From Aralia elata (Eukaryota; Streptophyta; Magnoliopsida; Apiales; Araliaceae), in NCBI GenBank assembly GCA_034770075.1, contig CM068379.1, positions 26,473,506-26,537,505 of the forward strand: a stretch of DNA of 64,000 bases, read 5' to 3'. The translations under genes were made by a program, and so were the position numbers. Positions within the stretch are counted from its first letter, which is position 1, and each line of letters opens with the position of its first letter. Under the pieces are notes generated by a model. It saw only the letters and a program-made list of their open reading frames with translations, made no database searches and was not told the origin of the DNA. Below, piece after piece: positions 35,957-48,200 of this stretch.

Positions 35957-38900
35957 ATGTCAAACTCACTATCACTGCGTAGTATACTTGATGCTAACAA
36001 ACTGACCGGACCGAATTACATGGACTGGTTAAGGAATCTGAGAATTGTTCTCACTGCTGAAAAGATTTCTTATGTCCTAAATTCGCCAGTCCCTGCAAAT
36101 GTTGCAGAAACAGCCTCTGAGGAAGAGATTGCTACTTTTAGAAAGTGGCAAGATGATGCAATCTTAGCTCAATGCATCATGCTCGCATCCATAAGTCACG
36201 AGCTTCAGCGTCAGCGTGAAACTATGGATGCTCCTACTATATTGTTGCACCTCAAAGAGTTGTATGGTGAGCAAAGTAGGACTGCTAGATATCAGATATC
36301 TAAGGAGCTCTTCCAATCTCGTATGACTGAGGGCACTGCTATTGAGACTCATGTCCTTAAAATGATCAATCTGATTGAACAACTTGGACAGCTTGGGTTC
36401 GTGATGGATGGGGAGTTAAGCCAAGATTTGATCTTGCAGTCACTCCCGAACACCTTCTCACAATTTATTGTGAATTTTCACATGAATAAGTTGGACGTCA
36501 GCTTGCCTGAGTTACTTAACATGCTGAAAACTGCTGAAAGTCACTTCTCATCTAACAAGAACCAAGTCTTACTAGTGGATGATTCTTCCAAGAAAAGGAA
36601 GAGGCCCAAGGTATCTTCTGAAAAGAAGAAAAACAAGAAGGCTAAGGGCAAGGCGAATAGAAAGGATAAAAAGAAACCTGATCTAGATAGCAAAGGAATT
36701 TGCTACCATTGCAATAAGCCGGGACACTAGAAGAGGAACTACAAGGAGTATCTTGCGGACCAGAAGAAGCTTGGAGAAGCTTCGACTTCTGATCTAGGTT
36801 TGTTCATGATTGAAATTAATTTTTCTGAAAGTCAAAATTCTACTTGGATATTGGATACCGGCTGTAGTTCTCACATATGTAATAATGTGCAGGGACTAAG
36901 CAGAAGTAGAAAACTGAACAAGGATGAAGTCGTCCTACGAGTGAAAAATGGAGCAAAGGTTGCTACATTAGCTGTAGGGACTTATTGTTTAGCACTGCCT
37001 TCGAGCAAGTTCATTAGTTTAAAAAATTGTTATTATGTTCTGACACTCATTAGAAACATTATTTCAATTTCTGTATTAGATATGGATGGTTTTGATATTA
37101 TAATAAAGAACAACAGATGTTCTATTTATAATAAAAATGTTTTATATGGTGTTGGGAACCTACTGAATGGACTTTACATACTTGACTTGCATGAAAATAT
37201 ACTTCAAATTGAACAAACTAAGAAAAGAAAAAGAGATGATGTTAATTATACCTTTATGTGGCACTGTAGACTCGGTCATATCAATGAAACAAGATTATCC
37301 AAGTTGCATAAAGATGGGCTTTTAGAGCTATCTGATTACGAATCATATCCAACTTGTGAATCTTGTCTCATGGGTAAGATGACTAAATCTCCTTTTAGTG
37401 GAAAAGGAGAAAGAGTTACAGAGTTGTTAGCGTTGGTACAAACAGACGTATGTGGACCTATGACAACGAATGCACGAGGAGGGTATTCTTATTTTATTAC
37501 TTTCACTGATGATCATTCTAGATTTGGATATGTGTATTTAATGAAATACAAATCTGAATTGTTTGAAAAGTTCAAAGAATTCAGAAGTGAAGTAGAGAAG
37601 CAAACTGGTAAGAGTATTAAGATTCTTCGATCGGATCGAGGAGGTGAATACTTGACCAATAAGTTTCTAAGTTGTCTCAAAAAAAATGGTATAATCTCAT
37701 AATGGACTCCACCAGGGACGCCACAGTTAAATGGTGTATCTGAAAGGAGAAATCAAACATTGTAGGACATGGTTCGATCCATGATGAGTTTTACCGACCT
37801 TCCAGTATCCTTCTGGGGTTATGCCCTAGAATCGGCTGCATACCTACTTAACAAGGTACCTACCAAATCCGTCCCAAAGACCCCATATGAGATATGGACA
37901 GGGAGAAAACCAAATCTTAAGCATGTTAAGACTTGGGGTTGTCCAGCTTATGTCAAAAGGTTTGAGCATGATAAGCTGAAGACTAGATCCGACAAATGTA
38001 GATTCATGGGATACCCTAAAGAAACAGCAGGGTATTATTTCTATCATCCTACTGATCAAAAGGTATTTATTGCGAAACACGCTGCCTTCTTGGAAAAGGA
38101 GTTTATCCTTGAAGGGGTCAGTGGGAGTAAGATATATCTTGAAGAAGATCAAGAGCCACAAAATACTATGGATCAAATTCAAGTACCTGACCAAGTAGAA
38201 GAACCTACTGTACCACTACATATTCGTAAATCTGGAAGAGTACTGAAGATACCTGATAGGTATGGATTCATCATAGAGGATGATGATGAGGTACGCATCA
38301 TAGATGATGATGATCCATTGACTTACGAAGAGGCTATGAGTAGTGAAGACTCAGAGAAATGGCTAGAAGCCATGAAATCCGAGATGGACTCCATGTATGA
38401 AAACCAAGTATGGACTTTGGTTTCACCACCTGAGGGCATTAAGCCTATTGGGTGTAAATGGGTCTTTAAGAGAAAGACTGGAGCAGATGGCAAGGTAGAG
38501 ACCTATAAGGCCCGACTGGTTGCAAAAGCTTTCAAACAAAGACAAGGAGTTGACTATGATGAAACCTTCTTACCAGTAGCTATGCTCAAGTCCATTCGGA
38601 TTTTGCTTGCAGTTGCAGCTTATTTTGACTATGAGATCTGGCAAATGGACGTGAAAACGGCCTTCCTCAATGGAGAGCTTGAGGAGAATGTATATATGAT
38701 ACAGCCAGAGGGTTTTTGTTCAACGGTTGGAACAAACCAAGTTTGTAAGCTACAACGATCCATTTATGGATTGAAGCAAGCTTCTCGAAGATGGAACATC
38801 CATTTTGATGAGATAATCAAAAGGTTTGATTTTATCAAAAATGAGGATGAACCTTGTGTGTACAAGAAGGTTAGTGGGAGCGCTGTTTCATTCCTTGTAT

Positions 38901-39051
38901 TATATGTTGATGATATATTACTGATAGGGAATGATGTTCCTATACTACAGTCGATTAAAATTTGGTTATCTAAACACTTCTCCATGAAGGACTTGGGTGA
39001 GGCATCCTATATTTTGGGGATAAAGATCTATAGAGATAGATCTAAAAGGAT
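35957..39051 (+). pseudogene. Copia A gag-pol, first part
   Basis: One reading frame carries gag through most of reverse transcriptase. It begins at ATG 35957 (MSNSLSLRSILDANKLTGPN, a UBN2-type gag), followed by a Lys-rich linker and zinc knuckle (CYHCNKPGH). Protease is at about 36850 (LDTGCSSHICN). The pre-integrase finger is at 37258-37370 (H and H, then CESC). Integrase motifs are QTDVCGPM and FTDDHSRF. Reverse transcriptase has WQMDVKTAFLNGELEE and YVDDILLIGN. Three stops interrupt it: TAG 36728-36730 (just after the zinc knuckle), TAA 37700-37702 and TAG 37763-37765 (around the integrase Asp-Glu region). At 39051 the Tat element is inserted, and the frame continues in phase at 57001. 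The gene is otherwise well preserved and is the best copy of this family here. Confidence 0.92.
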
Positions 39052-41168
39052 TGTAGACACCCAAATTTTGCACTTCGTATACTAACCTTGACAGGAGGGC
39101 AAATTCGTCAAATGGACCGGCCTGCGAGAGCAAAAAAACAGGAAAAGTATAGACGCTCGACGCCACCATGACAATGTGCAACCGAAATCGACATGACAGC
39201 AAAGCCATCCGAATTTGGCATTCCCGGAGGGTGTGGCATGCCTCCCAATGATTCTCGGACTGTAAAATACGAGCCTGTCAGCGAAAACCAGCGTCACGGC
39301 ACGAGAATCGAGGCATAGCACGAAAATTGAGAAAGTCAAGCCAGCCAGCCGCGGATTGATCTGCGGCCAAGTGGGTGCGCCAGCACGGAAACCAGGAAAT
39401 CAGCACTATCAGCTGAGTGCGATGGGAGGTGGGCCAGCCAGCCGTAGATGGATCTGCGGCCAGCCGCAGATCAATCTGCGGCTGGCTCTGGCCAGCCTAT
39501 TTCAGCCCAGTTTCGTGCAGCATACAGGAGGCTCAGCAATTTGAAAAGAATTGGGAAGAAGAAGGAAATTCCAGCAGCAAAAGAACACGGAAATTGAGAG
39601 GAAAAAGAGAGAAATTTTGCAATCAAATAGGAAGAAAAGAGAGAAAAAAAGAGAGAATTTAATTCTTTTGATTTTGATTGTATCAAATACACTCCTTATC
39701 CTATTCAAATACACAAGTTCATATCCATTTGAGATCAATTACAAGGTAAAAATTTCTATTTGTTCTAGCAATTCATGTCATATTGATTGGGTAAATTAGA
39801 TGTAACTTTCATGTATCTTGTTGAACAATCATGGATTAGGGATTATTGGTGAGGGTTCCATCGGAACAAAATTCTTCCTAATAACCCGAGGATATCCAAT
39901 TGTTGAAATTTCTAGCTTGTTTATGGTGATTCATTGGGTGTAATTTATTTGGATTGTCATTTTCGGATATCATGGTGTATTAGATAAATCCGAGTTGGTT
40001 AATTATGTAGTATTCATTTTGTGGGCATGTCATAATCTCGTGTGAGCCTAGGAGCGCGACCCCGTGGTTCAAATCCGATGATGGACGTTTTGATGTATGT
40101 AATAGATTCAAGGTGCTCATTTTTGTAACATGTAACCGTCGGGCCTTAAAACGACGCCAAGGCGAGAATCGGGTTTAAGGCCCCGTAGTAGTGAAATATG
40201 TGATTGTTGGCGTTTGGGGATATTTTGATGGCTGACATGCCCGTGAATACCCCCGACGCGTGTTTACGCTTGATTAGATTTCGTGACACCAAAATGATTC
40301 CAAAAGATTAAACGATAAAGATTTTTCTAAAACCAATCAAAGTAGGACATTAGCATCACAAGGCTAAAAATTTGGAAATGCTAACGAAAGTCGATTCCTA
40401 TTCTACGAGAAAGCTAAAAAGAAGTTGTTTTCAAATGTCACGAAAAAATGGGTTTTATAAAAGAAATTAAATGTTTTATTAAACCTTGATGCATAGGGCG
40501 AAAGAGATCCTAGAAATTGCCTATCATTTATGAAAGCAACGTACAAATCTCAATTCCTATTTTGGTTAAAGGTTTAAAACTCTTGTTTTTGCCAAAAACG
40601 GCACCTAATAAAAACCTCATAGTTTTTGATAATAAAAAATCAAACCTTTTCTCATAAAGCTTTCTCGTGTATGCCGAAAAGACATTCCGAAGCATTCTCA
40701 AATTGAAGCACGGCTTTTCCTAAAAATCCAAATGATTCTTTCATACAAACTCACCACAACATTCACATAAGCACACACACACACACCTGCATATATACAT
40801 ATTTCATGAATTAAAGGATAGGACAGCGTCAAGATTGCGGTAACCGTGTTTCACGGAAGTCGAGGGGTGCCTAACACCTTCCCCTCACTTAAGCAAGCCC
40901 CCAAACTCTATGAATCTCGATTCGCAGACCAATTAATTCGGAGTCACATATGAGCCAGCGATTTATAAAAAACGAAAACTCGGATGAGTTGGTACATCCA
41001 TTTCAAATATACCAACTGGCGACTCTGGTTAATTGGCTCATCATAAAAAACGATCTTTCAAAACCCCGTCGACCTCAATGCCGACCTTTTCCAAAAATCA
41101 TCTAAACCAAAAGGCTAAAAATTGGAAAAGACAAAAAAGGACAAAGTCGGATGAAACCGGCGTCGACA
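39052..41168 (+). repeat. 5' LTR of the Tat element
   Basis: It opens TGTAGACACCC and ends CGTCGACA. It contains palindromes CCGCAGATNNATCTGCGG and close relatives at 39349, 39442 and 39464. A primer-site-like TGGCGACTCTG lies at 41017, and a (CA)n run at 40774. I could not place a TATA box with confidence. No gene lies in it. Confidence 0.95.
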
Positions 41169-41170
41169 GC

Positions 41171-41188
41171 TGGCGACTCTGCTGGGGA
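41171..41188 (+). other. Primer binding site of the Tat element (tRNA-Arg type)
   Basis: TGGCGACTCTGCTGGGGA begins two bases after the LTR. It is complementary to the 3' end of plant tRNA-Arg (ACG) with one mismatch, by my recollection of that tRNA. Ogre/Tat elements are known to use tRNA-Arg. Confidence 0.8.
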
Positions 41189-41872
41189 ATATTAGAGGGC
41201 TTAAGCCGCGTTCAGGTCTTGATGCTATCCTATCCTTTAAAAATTCATAAATGTGGGTGTGCGTGCAATATTTTGACCTGTTGTTGTGTGAATGTATTTT
41301 ACCAATGAATGAATGGTTGAATGGATTTGCTTTACTTTAAAGTAATCATTTGCATACGGTGAGGACGATGAATGTGAATGTATGTTGAGAGTGTACCTCC
41401 TCCTGAGGCGAACCTGTCGGTTGCTTATTACTGGACTCGAAGGGGCTGCTCCCCGGAGATGGCTCAGGAAACGCACCACCCAAATCCGCTCCAATCGAAA
41501 GGGCTCAGACGAGTAGATTGCGAAGATTTGGGAACCTTCATGCCGAAAAGCCCGTGAGAGTAACCCTAGGATAGGTCAGCCTCAGATTAACCCAACGCAG
41601 GAAAAGTCTCTTCATGCCCTTTTACATTCATGCGGATAAATGTCATGGTCTCATTCATCTATACCTCCCTTTCTGTCAAAGAATTACTAACCGCTGCGTT
41701 TTGCAGGGAACAGCTGGGGAAGCATAATAAGTCATAATGGCATTTATTATTGCAATAAGGGACTACTAACATGATATTTTGCAGAAAAAGATTAAAAAAC
41801 TCAAGACGCAAAAAGTTACAGCTTTAGCATGCATCCATATCCTTTCATTTCCCGGGACTAAACTTCGAACCG
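41189..41872 (+). other. Leader of the Tat element
   Basis: Untranslated leader of about 0.7 kb. Three motifs that look like splice acceptors (GCGTTTTGCAG near 41696-41706, ATATTTTGCAG near 41776-41786, GTTGTTTCGCAG near 41872-41883) lie 80-100 bases apart before gag. No upstream gene is seen. Confidence 0.6.
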
Positions 41873-44800
41873 TTGTTTCGCAGGATTGCTCCTCAAACCC
41901 GTTCGCAGTCTAAAAGGGCCCAAAACTCCATATCTGAAATGGCTGATATTCCATCTACCAATTCCGGTGCCATATCTAGGGAGGAATTTGATGACTTTAA
42001 GAAGCAGATGTTAGAAATGGCCATAATGCTAAGAGAGCAGTTGATACCCAGGCAGGAATTACCTAAGGAGGATCCACCTAAGGGCGAACCGGTCGTCCCA
42101 AAGGCCATTCCCGTACCAAACAAAACAGTGATTACTATCCCGGAAGAGGGAGATACAGATGACTTGCGGAAGAAAATGAGACAAATGGAAGAGACCATCC
42201 AATCCATGAAGGGCATAGGGTCCCTCGGCAGGGTTAACTATTCAGATTTATGTGTCTTCCCCGGAGCCAGATACCCGGAGAAATTCAAAATCCCTGAGTT
42301 TGAAAAATACAACGGGAAGGGGGATCCCTACACCCATTTGAAAATATACATTGGAGAACTCGGGTCTTATGCCGAGGACGAAGGGTTGAGAATGCAGCTG
42401 TTCCAGAAAAGCTTAACGGGGGAGGCAAGAATTTGGTATGCCCGCCTTGACAACGCCCGAATCCACAACTGGGAGGAATTGGCCCATACCTTCTTAACCC
42501 AATACAGCTTTCAGGCCCAGATGGCCCCTGACAGGTATCAAATGACAAAGGTTAAGAAACAACCTAGGGAATCCTTCCGGGAATATGCGCAACGATGGAG
42601 GGGCATGGCTGCACAGGTGAACCCCCCGATGAGCGAATCAGAGATGGTGATGACCTTTGTAGACATTCAAGAGGCACCGTATTACGAACGAGTCATCTCG
42701 GGGATTGGAAGACCCTTCGCTGAAATGATTAAACATGGAGAGATGGTAGATATGGGGTTGAAATCGGGTAAAATCCGGGATTTTACTGCTTTAGAAACTG
42801 CTGCTGCCGAGCAAATACAGAATGGAAACTATGGCAGCAGTTCCCGGAGGGTCCAAAAGAAAAAGGAAGAGGATGTCTCCCTAATCCTACAGGGGTCATC
42901 CAGAAAAATAGAAAGCCATCTTCCGGTACAGGTGCAAAGGGTAGGGCCATCCCGACAGCCAAACTTCACCGATCAAAGGGCAGAGGGGCGAAGAAGATAT
43001 GAGGCTTCGCAAAATCGAGTATTCACCCCACTCGGGGAGCCTCTCGAGCGGATTTTGGCGGTATTGATGGCCCAAAAGAAGATAATCAATTTGGCTCCCC
43101 CAAGTGACCCGAAGGGAAGGAGATTTGACCCAAGCAAACGGTGCGCCTACCACTCGGGTTCCCCGGGTCATGATACACAAGATTGTTGGACATTGAAACA
43201 TATAATTCAGAACATGATCGACAATGGGGAAATTGTGGTGGAACAACCAGACTCCCCGAATGTTAAGGCAAATCCCCTGCCAAGACATGATGGAGGGGGG
43301 GTCAATGCGACGGAGGCAAGTGAAGCTGGGGGGCCGCCAAGGTTGAACTATGTGCAGAAAATTGAGGAAATGATCAACGTGATACATGATCATGGGAGTG
43401 CACGGGGAGCGCCCATCAGGTTGATAGGGGTAAGTACGAATAGCACGGAGGGACCGGTCAAGTTGACGGCTCCGAGGCCCATCATCCTTGCGGCTAGGCC
43501 GCAACTCCCTATCAGTAGTCTAAAGACTGTACCCTGGAATTATGGGGGAATACCAGAGGAAGCGGCCAGTTGTGCTTCCGTGACAACGAAGGGGAACCCC
43601 TTATATCTTCCCGGGCGAGTCCTTGAGAGCCAAAAGAGAAAAAATGAGGAGGTGTCCGAGGAAAGGGCCATAGAATTTTTGAAACGGATGGATCACCCAG
43701 AAACAAGAGGGATCCAGATTTTAAATGAGGAGTCGAACCTAACATCAGTCATGGACTTGGTGTTGTCATCTAGTGAGCATTGCAAAACCCTGACGAAGGT
43801 TCTGGAGGAGGCATACGTGCCCAAAGAAATTAGTGAGGAGGGTTTTGGCCAGCTGGTGGGCCACCTATTGGAAAGCGATGTAATATCCTTTACGGATGAG
43901 GACATTCCCAAGGAGGGAAGGGGACACCGGAAACCACTCCATATTGCGGTAATCTCCTCAGGATATGTCATGAATGGGGTGCTGATCGACGGGGGATCGG
44001 CATTGAATATATGCCCTCTCAGTACGCTAAAGAAAATGAACATCAGTTCCAAGCGCCTACGGGCCAGTCATGTGGTGGTCCGGGCTTTTGACGGATCCCG
44101 GAGGGATACCATTGGAGAAATAGAATTGTCGGTGGAGATAGGGCCCCGTACTTTCGACATCTCTTTCCAAGTTCTTGACATCGCGGCCAGCTACAACCTG
44201 CTGTTAGGGAGGCCATGGATACACATGGCCGGGGCAGTTCCCTCCACGCTCCACCAACAAATCAAGCTAATCATCGATGGGAATCTGGTCACAATCTCGG
44301 CCGAATGTGATGACCCTTCTCCTCCTAGAAGTGACCTGCCAGTGATCAATGTGGATGAGTCGGCAGCACCTGCCAGCTTTCAAGCACTAGAGATTAGCAC
44401 CCCCCACTATAGATGCCTGGGATCTCCAGCTGTGAAACCTAGGGTCTCTCCCGAACTTACCTTTGTGGCAAAGGAAATGATAAAAATGAACTTCCAGCCT
44501 GGGCAGGGGTTAGGAAGGAACAGTCAGGGAATCACCGAGCCCATTCATCTACCACAGCAGATAGGCAAGGCCGGGCTGGGATACCATGAGGACGCAGCAC
44601 GGAGAAGCCGTCGGGGTGCGGCTCCGATTCGACTAGCTGGCAGTCCAGTGACTAAAGTCGACAATGAGCAGGGGATCAGCGAGCCTGCGATTGGGGCAGG
44701 GAATGAAGAGTTAACCCCCGCACGTAATGAGTCGGCCCGGAGGGAAAGTTTCCTGCAGGAGGTCGCAAAGGAGTTTGAAACCAAATGCTACATCCCCGAA

Positions 44801-45043
44801 CAATCAACAAGCAGTGGGGAGGGGACGAATATTATCGCCCCACCCGGGGCCCAACAGGTTGTGCCTGTCATCGATTGGGCAGGGCTGATCATTCCTGAAG
44901 AGAATAGGAGGGAGGACTCAGGCGACGTAGCCGTAATTATCGGGGAAGTGTCTGATGTAAAGCCCCCTTTCATCCAGCGCATTTCATCTGACCTGACTGT
45001 CGACAACTGGACCATGAAGCCAGTAATATCCAAAAAAGGGTAA
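41873..45043 (+). CDS. Tat gag-protease (exon 1 of gag-pol)
   Basis: A 1056-residue open frame; a second possible start is Met 23 (MADIPS) at 41939. The order is: coiled N-terminus; retrotransposon gag (capsid) domain at about residues 130-310 (FKIPEFEKYNGKGDPYTHL, then GEARIWYARL); a short Cys-His finger near 424 (CAYHSGSPGHDTQDC); and an aspartic protease near 706 with IDGGSALNI in place of the common D-T/S-G. Next is a G-patch-like segment near 862-900 (MNFQPGQGLGRNSQGI), then a C-terminal extension ending DWAGLIIPEE. Gag forms the particle, and protease cuts the polyprotein. The stop at 45041-45043 lies just inside a candidate intron that would put this frame in phase with pol. Confidence 0.92.
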   Translation: MFRRIAPQTRSQSKRAQNSISEMADIPSTNSGAISREEFDDFKKQMLEMAIMLREQLIPRQELPKEDPPKGEPVVPKAIPVPNKTVITIPEEGDTDDLRKKMRQMEETIQSMKGIGSLGRVNYSDLCVFPGARYPEKFKIPEFEKYNGKGDPYTHLKIYIGELGSYAEDEGLRMQLFQKSLTGEARIWYARLDNARIHNWEELAHTFLTQYSFQAQMAPDRYQMTKVKKQPRESFREYAQRWRGMAAQVNPPMSESEMVMTFVDIQEAPYYERVISGIGRPFAEMIKHGEMVDMGLKSGKIRDFTALETAAAEQIQNGNYGSSSRRVQKKKEEDVSLILQGSSRKIESHLPVQVQRVGPSRQPNFTDQRAEGRRRYEASQNRVFTPLGEPLERILAVLMAQKKIINLAPPSDPKGRRFDPSKRCAYHSGSPGHDTQDCWTLKHIIQNMIDNGEIVVEQPDSPNVKANPLPRHDGGGVNATEASEAGGPPRLNYVQKIEEMINVIHDHGSARGAPIRLIGVSTNSTEGPVKLTAPRPIILAARPQLPISSLKTVPWNYGGIPEEAASCASVTTKGNPLYLPGRVLESQKRKNEEVSEERAIEFLKRMDHPETRGIQILNEESNLTSVMDLVLSSSEHCKTLTKVLEEAYVPKEISEEGFGQLVGHLLESDVISFTDEDIPKEGRGHRKPLHIAVISSGYVMNGVLIDGGSALNICPLSTLKKMNISSKRLRASHVVVRAFDGSRRDTIGEIELSVEIGPRTFDISFQVLDIAASYNLLLGRPWIHMAGAVPSTLHQQIKLIIDGNLVTISAECDDPSPPRSDLPVINVDESAAPASFQALEISTPHYRCLGSPAVKPRVSPELTFVAKEMIKMNFQPGQGLGRNSQGITEPIHLPQQIGKAGLGYHEDAARRSRRGAAPIRLAGSPVTKVDNEQGISEPAIGAGNEELTPARNESARRESFLQEVAKEFETKCYIPEQSTSSGEGTNIIAPPGAQQVVPVIDWAGLIIPEENRREDSGDVAVIIGEVSDVKPPFIQRISSDLTVDNWTMKPVISKKG

Positions 45044-45208
45044 AACCCGACGTCAGGGTGGTGGACCCCAGAGGATGGGGGAATGAAGAAGTTTTATTTT
45101 TGTTGTTGTTTTATTTCTGCATAATTATGTCGTTTCTTCGTGTTATCTTGAAAAAGCGATCGTCGTGAAAAATGATTTATATATGACAAGTATTTTGTTT
45201 CATGTCAG
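45040..45208 (+). other. Candidate 169-nt intron between gag-protease and pol
   Basis: The donor is GTAAAA at 45040 after AAAAAAGG. The acceptor is TTTGTTTCATGTCAG ending at 45208. The interior is U-rich, with a TATGACA branch-like site about 20-25 bases before the acceptor. Removal deletes the gag stop codon and leaves the phase correct for pol. Ogre-type Tat elements are known to splice such an intron to make gag-pol, while unspliced RNA makes gag-protease alone. Confidence 0.75.
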
Positions 45209-48200
45209 GTGTACCAATTTGAGTAATCCTTGCCTAACAAATGGTCTCTCAAAGTTGAATGATGATTATGATTTTGACATTGAGCTGGATTTCGATTTAA
45301 TGGGCATTGAACAAGACGAGACAGATTACGACGACGCGCCTGATGAGATCAAAGGATGGGTCGAGGATAAACCCAAACCCAATTTGGACCAAACCGTCAC
45401 CATTGATATTGGAACCCCTGATAAGCCAAAAGAACTCAAGATAGGGACGGACCTTACCCCCAACCAAAAAGCTGAAATGACTGAGCTACTAAAGCAATAT
45501 GAGGATGTCTTTGCCTGGTCTCATGAGGATATGATCGGATTATCCACCGACATTGTGGTACACCGATTACCCATCAAGGAGGGTTTCCGGCCTGTCAAAC
45601 AAAAATTAAGAAAGTTGAAACCGGAGTGGAGCTTAAAAGTAAAAGAAGAAATCATCAAGCAGTTCAGGGCGGGAATCATTATGGTGTCCACTTACCCGGA
45701 ATGGCTGTCCAATGTAGTCCCAGTGGCTAAACCTGGAGGAAAAGTAAGGGTATGTGTAGACTACAGAGATCTAAACAAGGCCAGTCTCAAGGATAACTTC
45801 CCGGTGCCTTTCATACACATCCTGGTGGATAACACAGCCCAGTACGAAATGTACTCTTTTGTGGATTGCTTCGCGGGGTATCATCAGATAATGGTGGCAG
45901 AGGAAGATCGGGAAAAGACCGCATTCATCACCCCTTGGGGCACTTTCTGCTATAGGCGATTGGCTTTTGGCCTCACAAACGCGGGGGCTACTTATCAGAG
46001 AGCCATGATGGCCTTGTTCCACGATATGATGCACCAGGAGATAGAAGTCTACGTGGATGACATTATTGTGAAATCGAAGGTAGAATCCGATCATATAACC
46101 CATCTCAAAAAGCTATTCGATCGGCTCAGAAAGTATAATTTGAAACTCAATCCAGCCAAGTGTGCGTTCGGAGTGCAGTCGGGTAAGCTCTTGGGATTCC
46201 TGGTGAGTGATCGAGGCATTGAACTGGACCCAGCAAAGATTAAGGCCATTGTGGATATGCCGGCACCTCACACAGAAAAGGAGATAAGAGGATTCCTCGG
46301 GAGGATAAACTTTATCAGCCGTTTTATATCCCACTTGACGACTACATGTGAGCCGATTTTTAAACTGTTAAGAAAAGGGGTGTCCCAAGAATGGAATGAT
46401 CAATGTCAGAAGGCGTTTCAGACCATTAAAAAGCAATTGACTGAAGCACCAGTGCTGGTACCCCCGAGGGATGGGATCCCCCTGTTTATGTATATATCGG
46501 TAAATGCCATCGCGATGGGATGTATGTTGGGACAGAAAAATGAGGCGGGTAAAGAGCAGGCCATCTATTACCTCAGCAAAAGATTTAGCCAATGTGAGCA
46601 GAATTACACTCCCATCGAGAAGACCTGTTGTGCTCTGGCCTGGGCTGCAGGGAGATTACAGCACTACCTCCATGGGCATACAACGTACTTGATATCAAGA
46701 ATGGACCCCCTGAAATATATTTTTGAAAGGCCCATGCTGAATTGTCGATTATCAAGATGGCAGTTAATCTTACAACAGTTTGACATAGTGTACGTGACCC
46801 AGAAGGCCATGAAAGGGCAGGGAATTGCAGATCAATTGGCGGAAACCCCATCAGGAGGGATGGAGCCGCTAGAAACCCCTTTGCCGAGCGAGGATATATT
46901 TTGGGTATCACACACCAAATGTGATGACGAGGGACAGTTCTGGAAGCTGTATTTTGATGGTGCCATGAATGCCGAGGGGGCAGGAGCCGGAGCAATCCTG
47001 GTCTCTATCACCGGCGAACAGTACCCTGTGGCCACTAAACTGCATTTCAGCAATTCAAACAACACCGCTGAATACGAGGGATGTATCTTGGGACTTCGCC
47101 TGGCCCGCAACATGGGAGTGAAAAGACTAGCGGTGTTTGGGGATTCGGAATTGGTAATCAGACAGGCAATCGGGGTGTACAACACTAAGGAGCTTCGGTT
47201 ACTTCCATACCATCGTTATGTTACCCAGTTGATGCAAGAGTTCGAAGATATCGCTTTTCGACATATTCCCCGGGGACGGAATGATTTTGCAGATGCATTG
47301 GCAACCCTGGCCTCCTTAATCCATATAATCAAAAGGAAAGACATTCCACAGATCGAGATAGCCGTACAGAATGCCTCGGCGTATGAGGAACATGTGGCAG
47401 TGTTATCAGACGAGGTGGTGTTGCCAAAGCAGCCCTGGTATCACGACATAAGGGAATATCTTAGAGATAGGTCCATTCCCGACCTGGCAAATCGGACTGA
47501 GAGGATGAGAATTCAAAAGATGGCGATGAAGTTTTACCTGAGTGGGGATTCACTTTACAAAAAGGATACCGGGTTGGGACTGTTGCAATGCGTAGATGAA
47601 ACGCAATCCCAAAGGATTATGAATGAAATCCATGGCGGGGTGTGCGGGCCACACATGAGTGGACCGATGTTGGCCAAAAAGATCTTGAGGACAGGGCATT
47701 ATTGGTTAACGCTGAAAGCCGATTGCGATGATCATGTCAAACGATGTTATCAATGTCGGGTGCACGGTAATGTGATCCATGCGCCTCCCAATGAACTACA
47801 CTGTATGACCTCCCCGTGGCCATTTTCAATGTGGGGAATGGATGTAATCGGACCAATAGAGCCCAAGGCAAGCAACGGGCACCGATTCATTTTCGTCATG
47901 ATCGATTACTTCACCAAATGGGTAGAAGCAGCTTCTTTCCCCAAAGTAACTCAGGAGGTCATCGTCGGGTTCATCAGGAATAATGTCATTTGTCGATACG
48001 GGCAGCCTGAGGTTTTGGTCTCTGACAATGCCAAGAATTTAAACAACGCCCTCATGAGGGGATTGTGTGACCAACTCCAGATCAAGCACCTCAATTCCGT
48101 CATTTACCGTCCTAAGATGAATGGGGCAGTGGAGGCTGCAAACAAAAACATCAAGAAAATCATGGCCAAAATGTCTGCTAATCATCGGGGATGGCCGGAT

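Noticed and set aside
39356..39799. Overlapping frames on both strands in the Tat LTR (and the same at 55183-55626)
   Set aside because: They are identical in both LTRs, overlap one another, have no domain, and lie in untranslated LTR sequence.
45165..45208. ATG at 45165 as the true start of pol
   Set aside because: The stretch before 45209 is U-rich and intron-like, ending in a splice acceptor in phase with pol; a separate pol start would be unusual for Tat elements.
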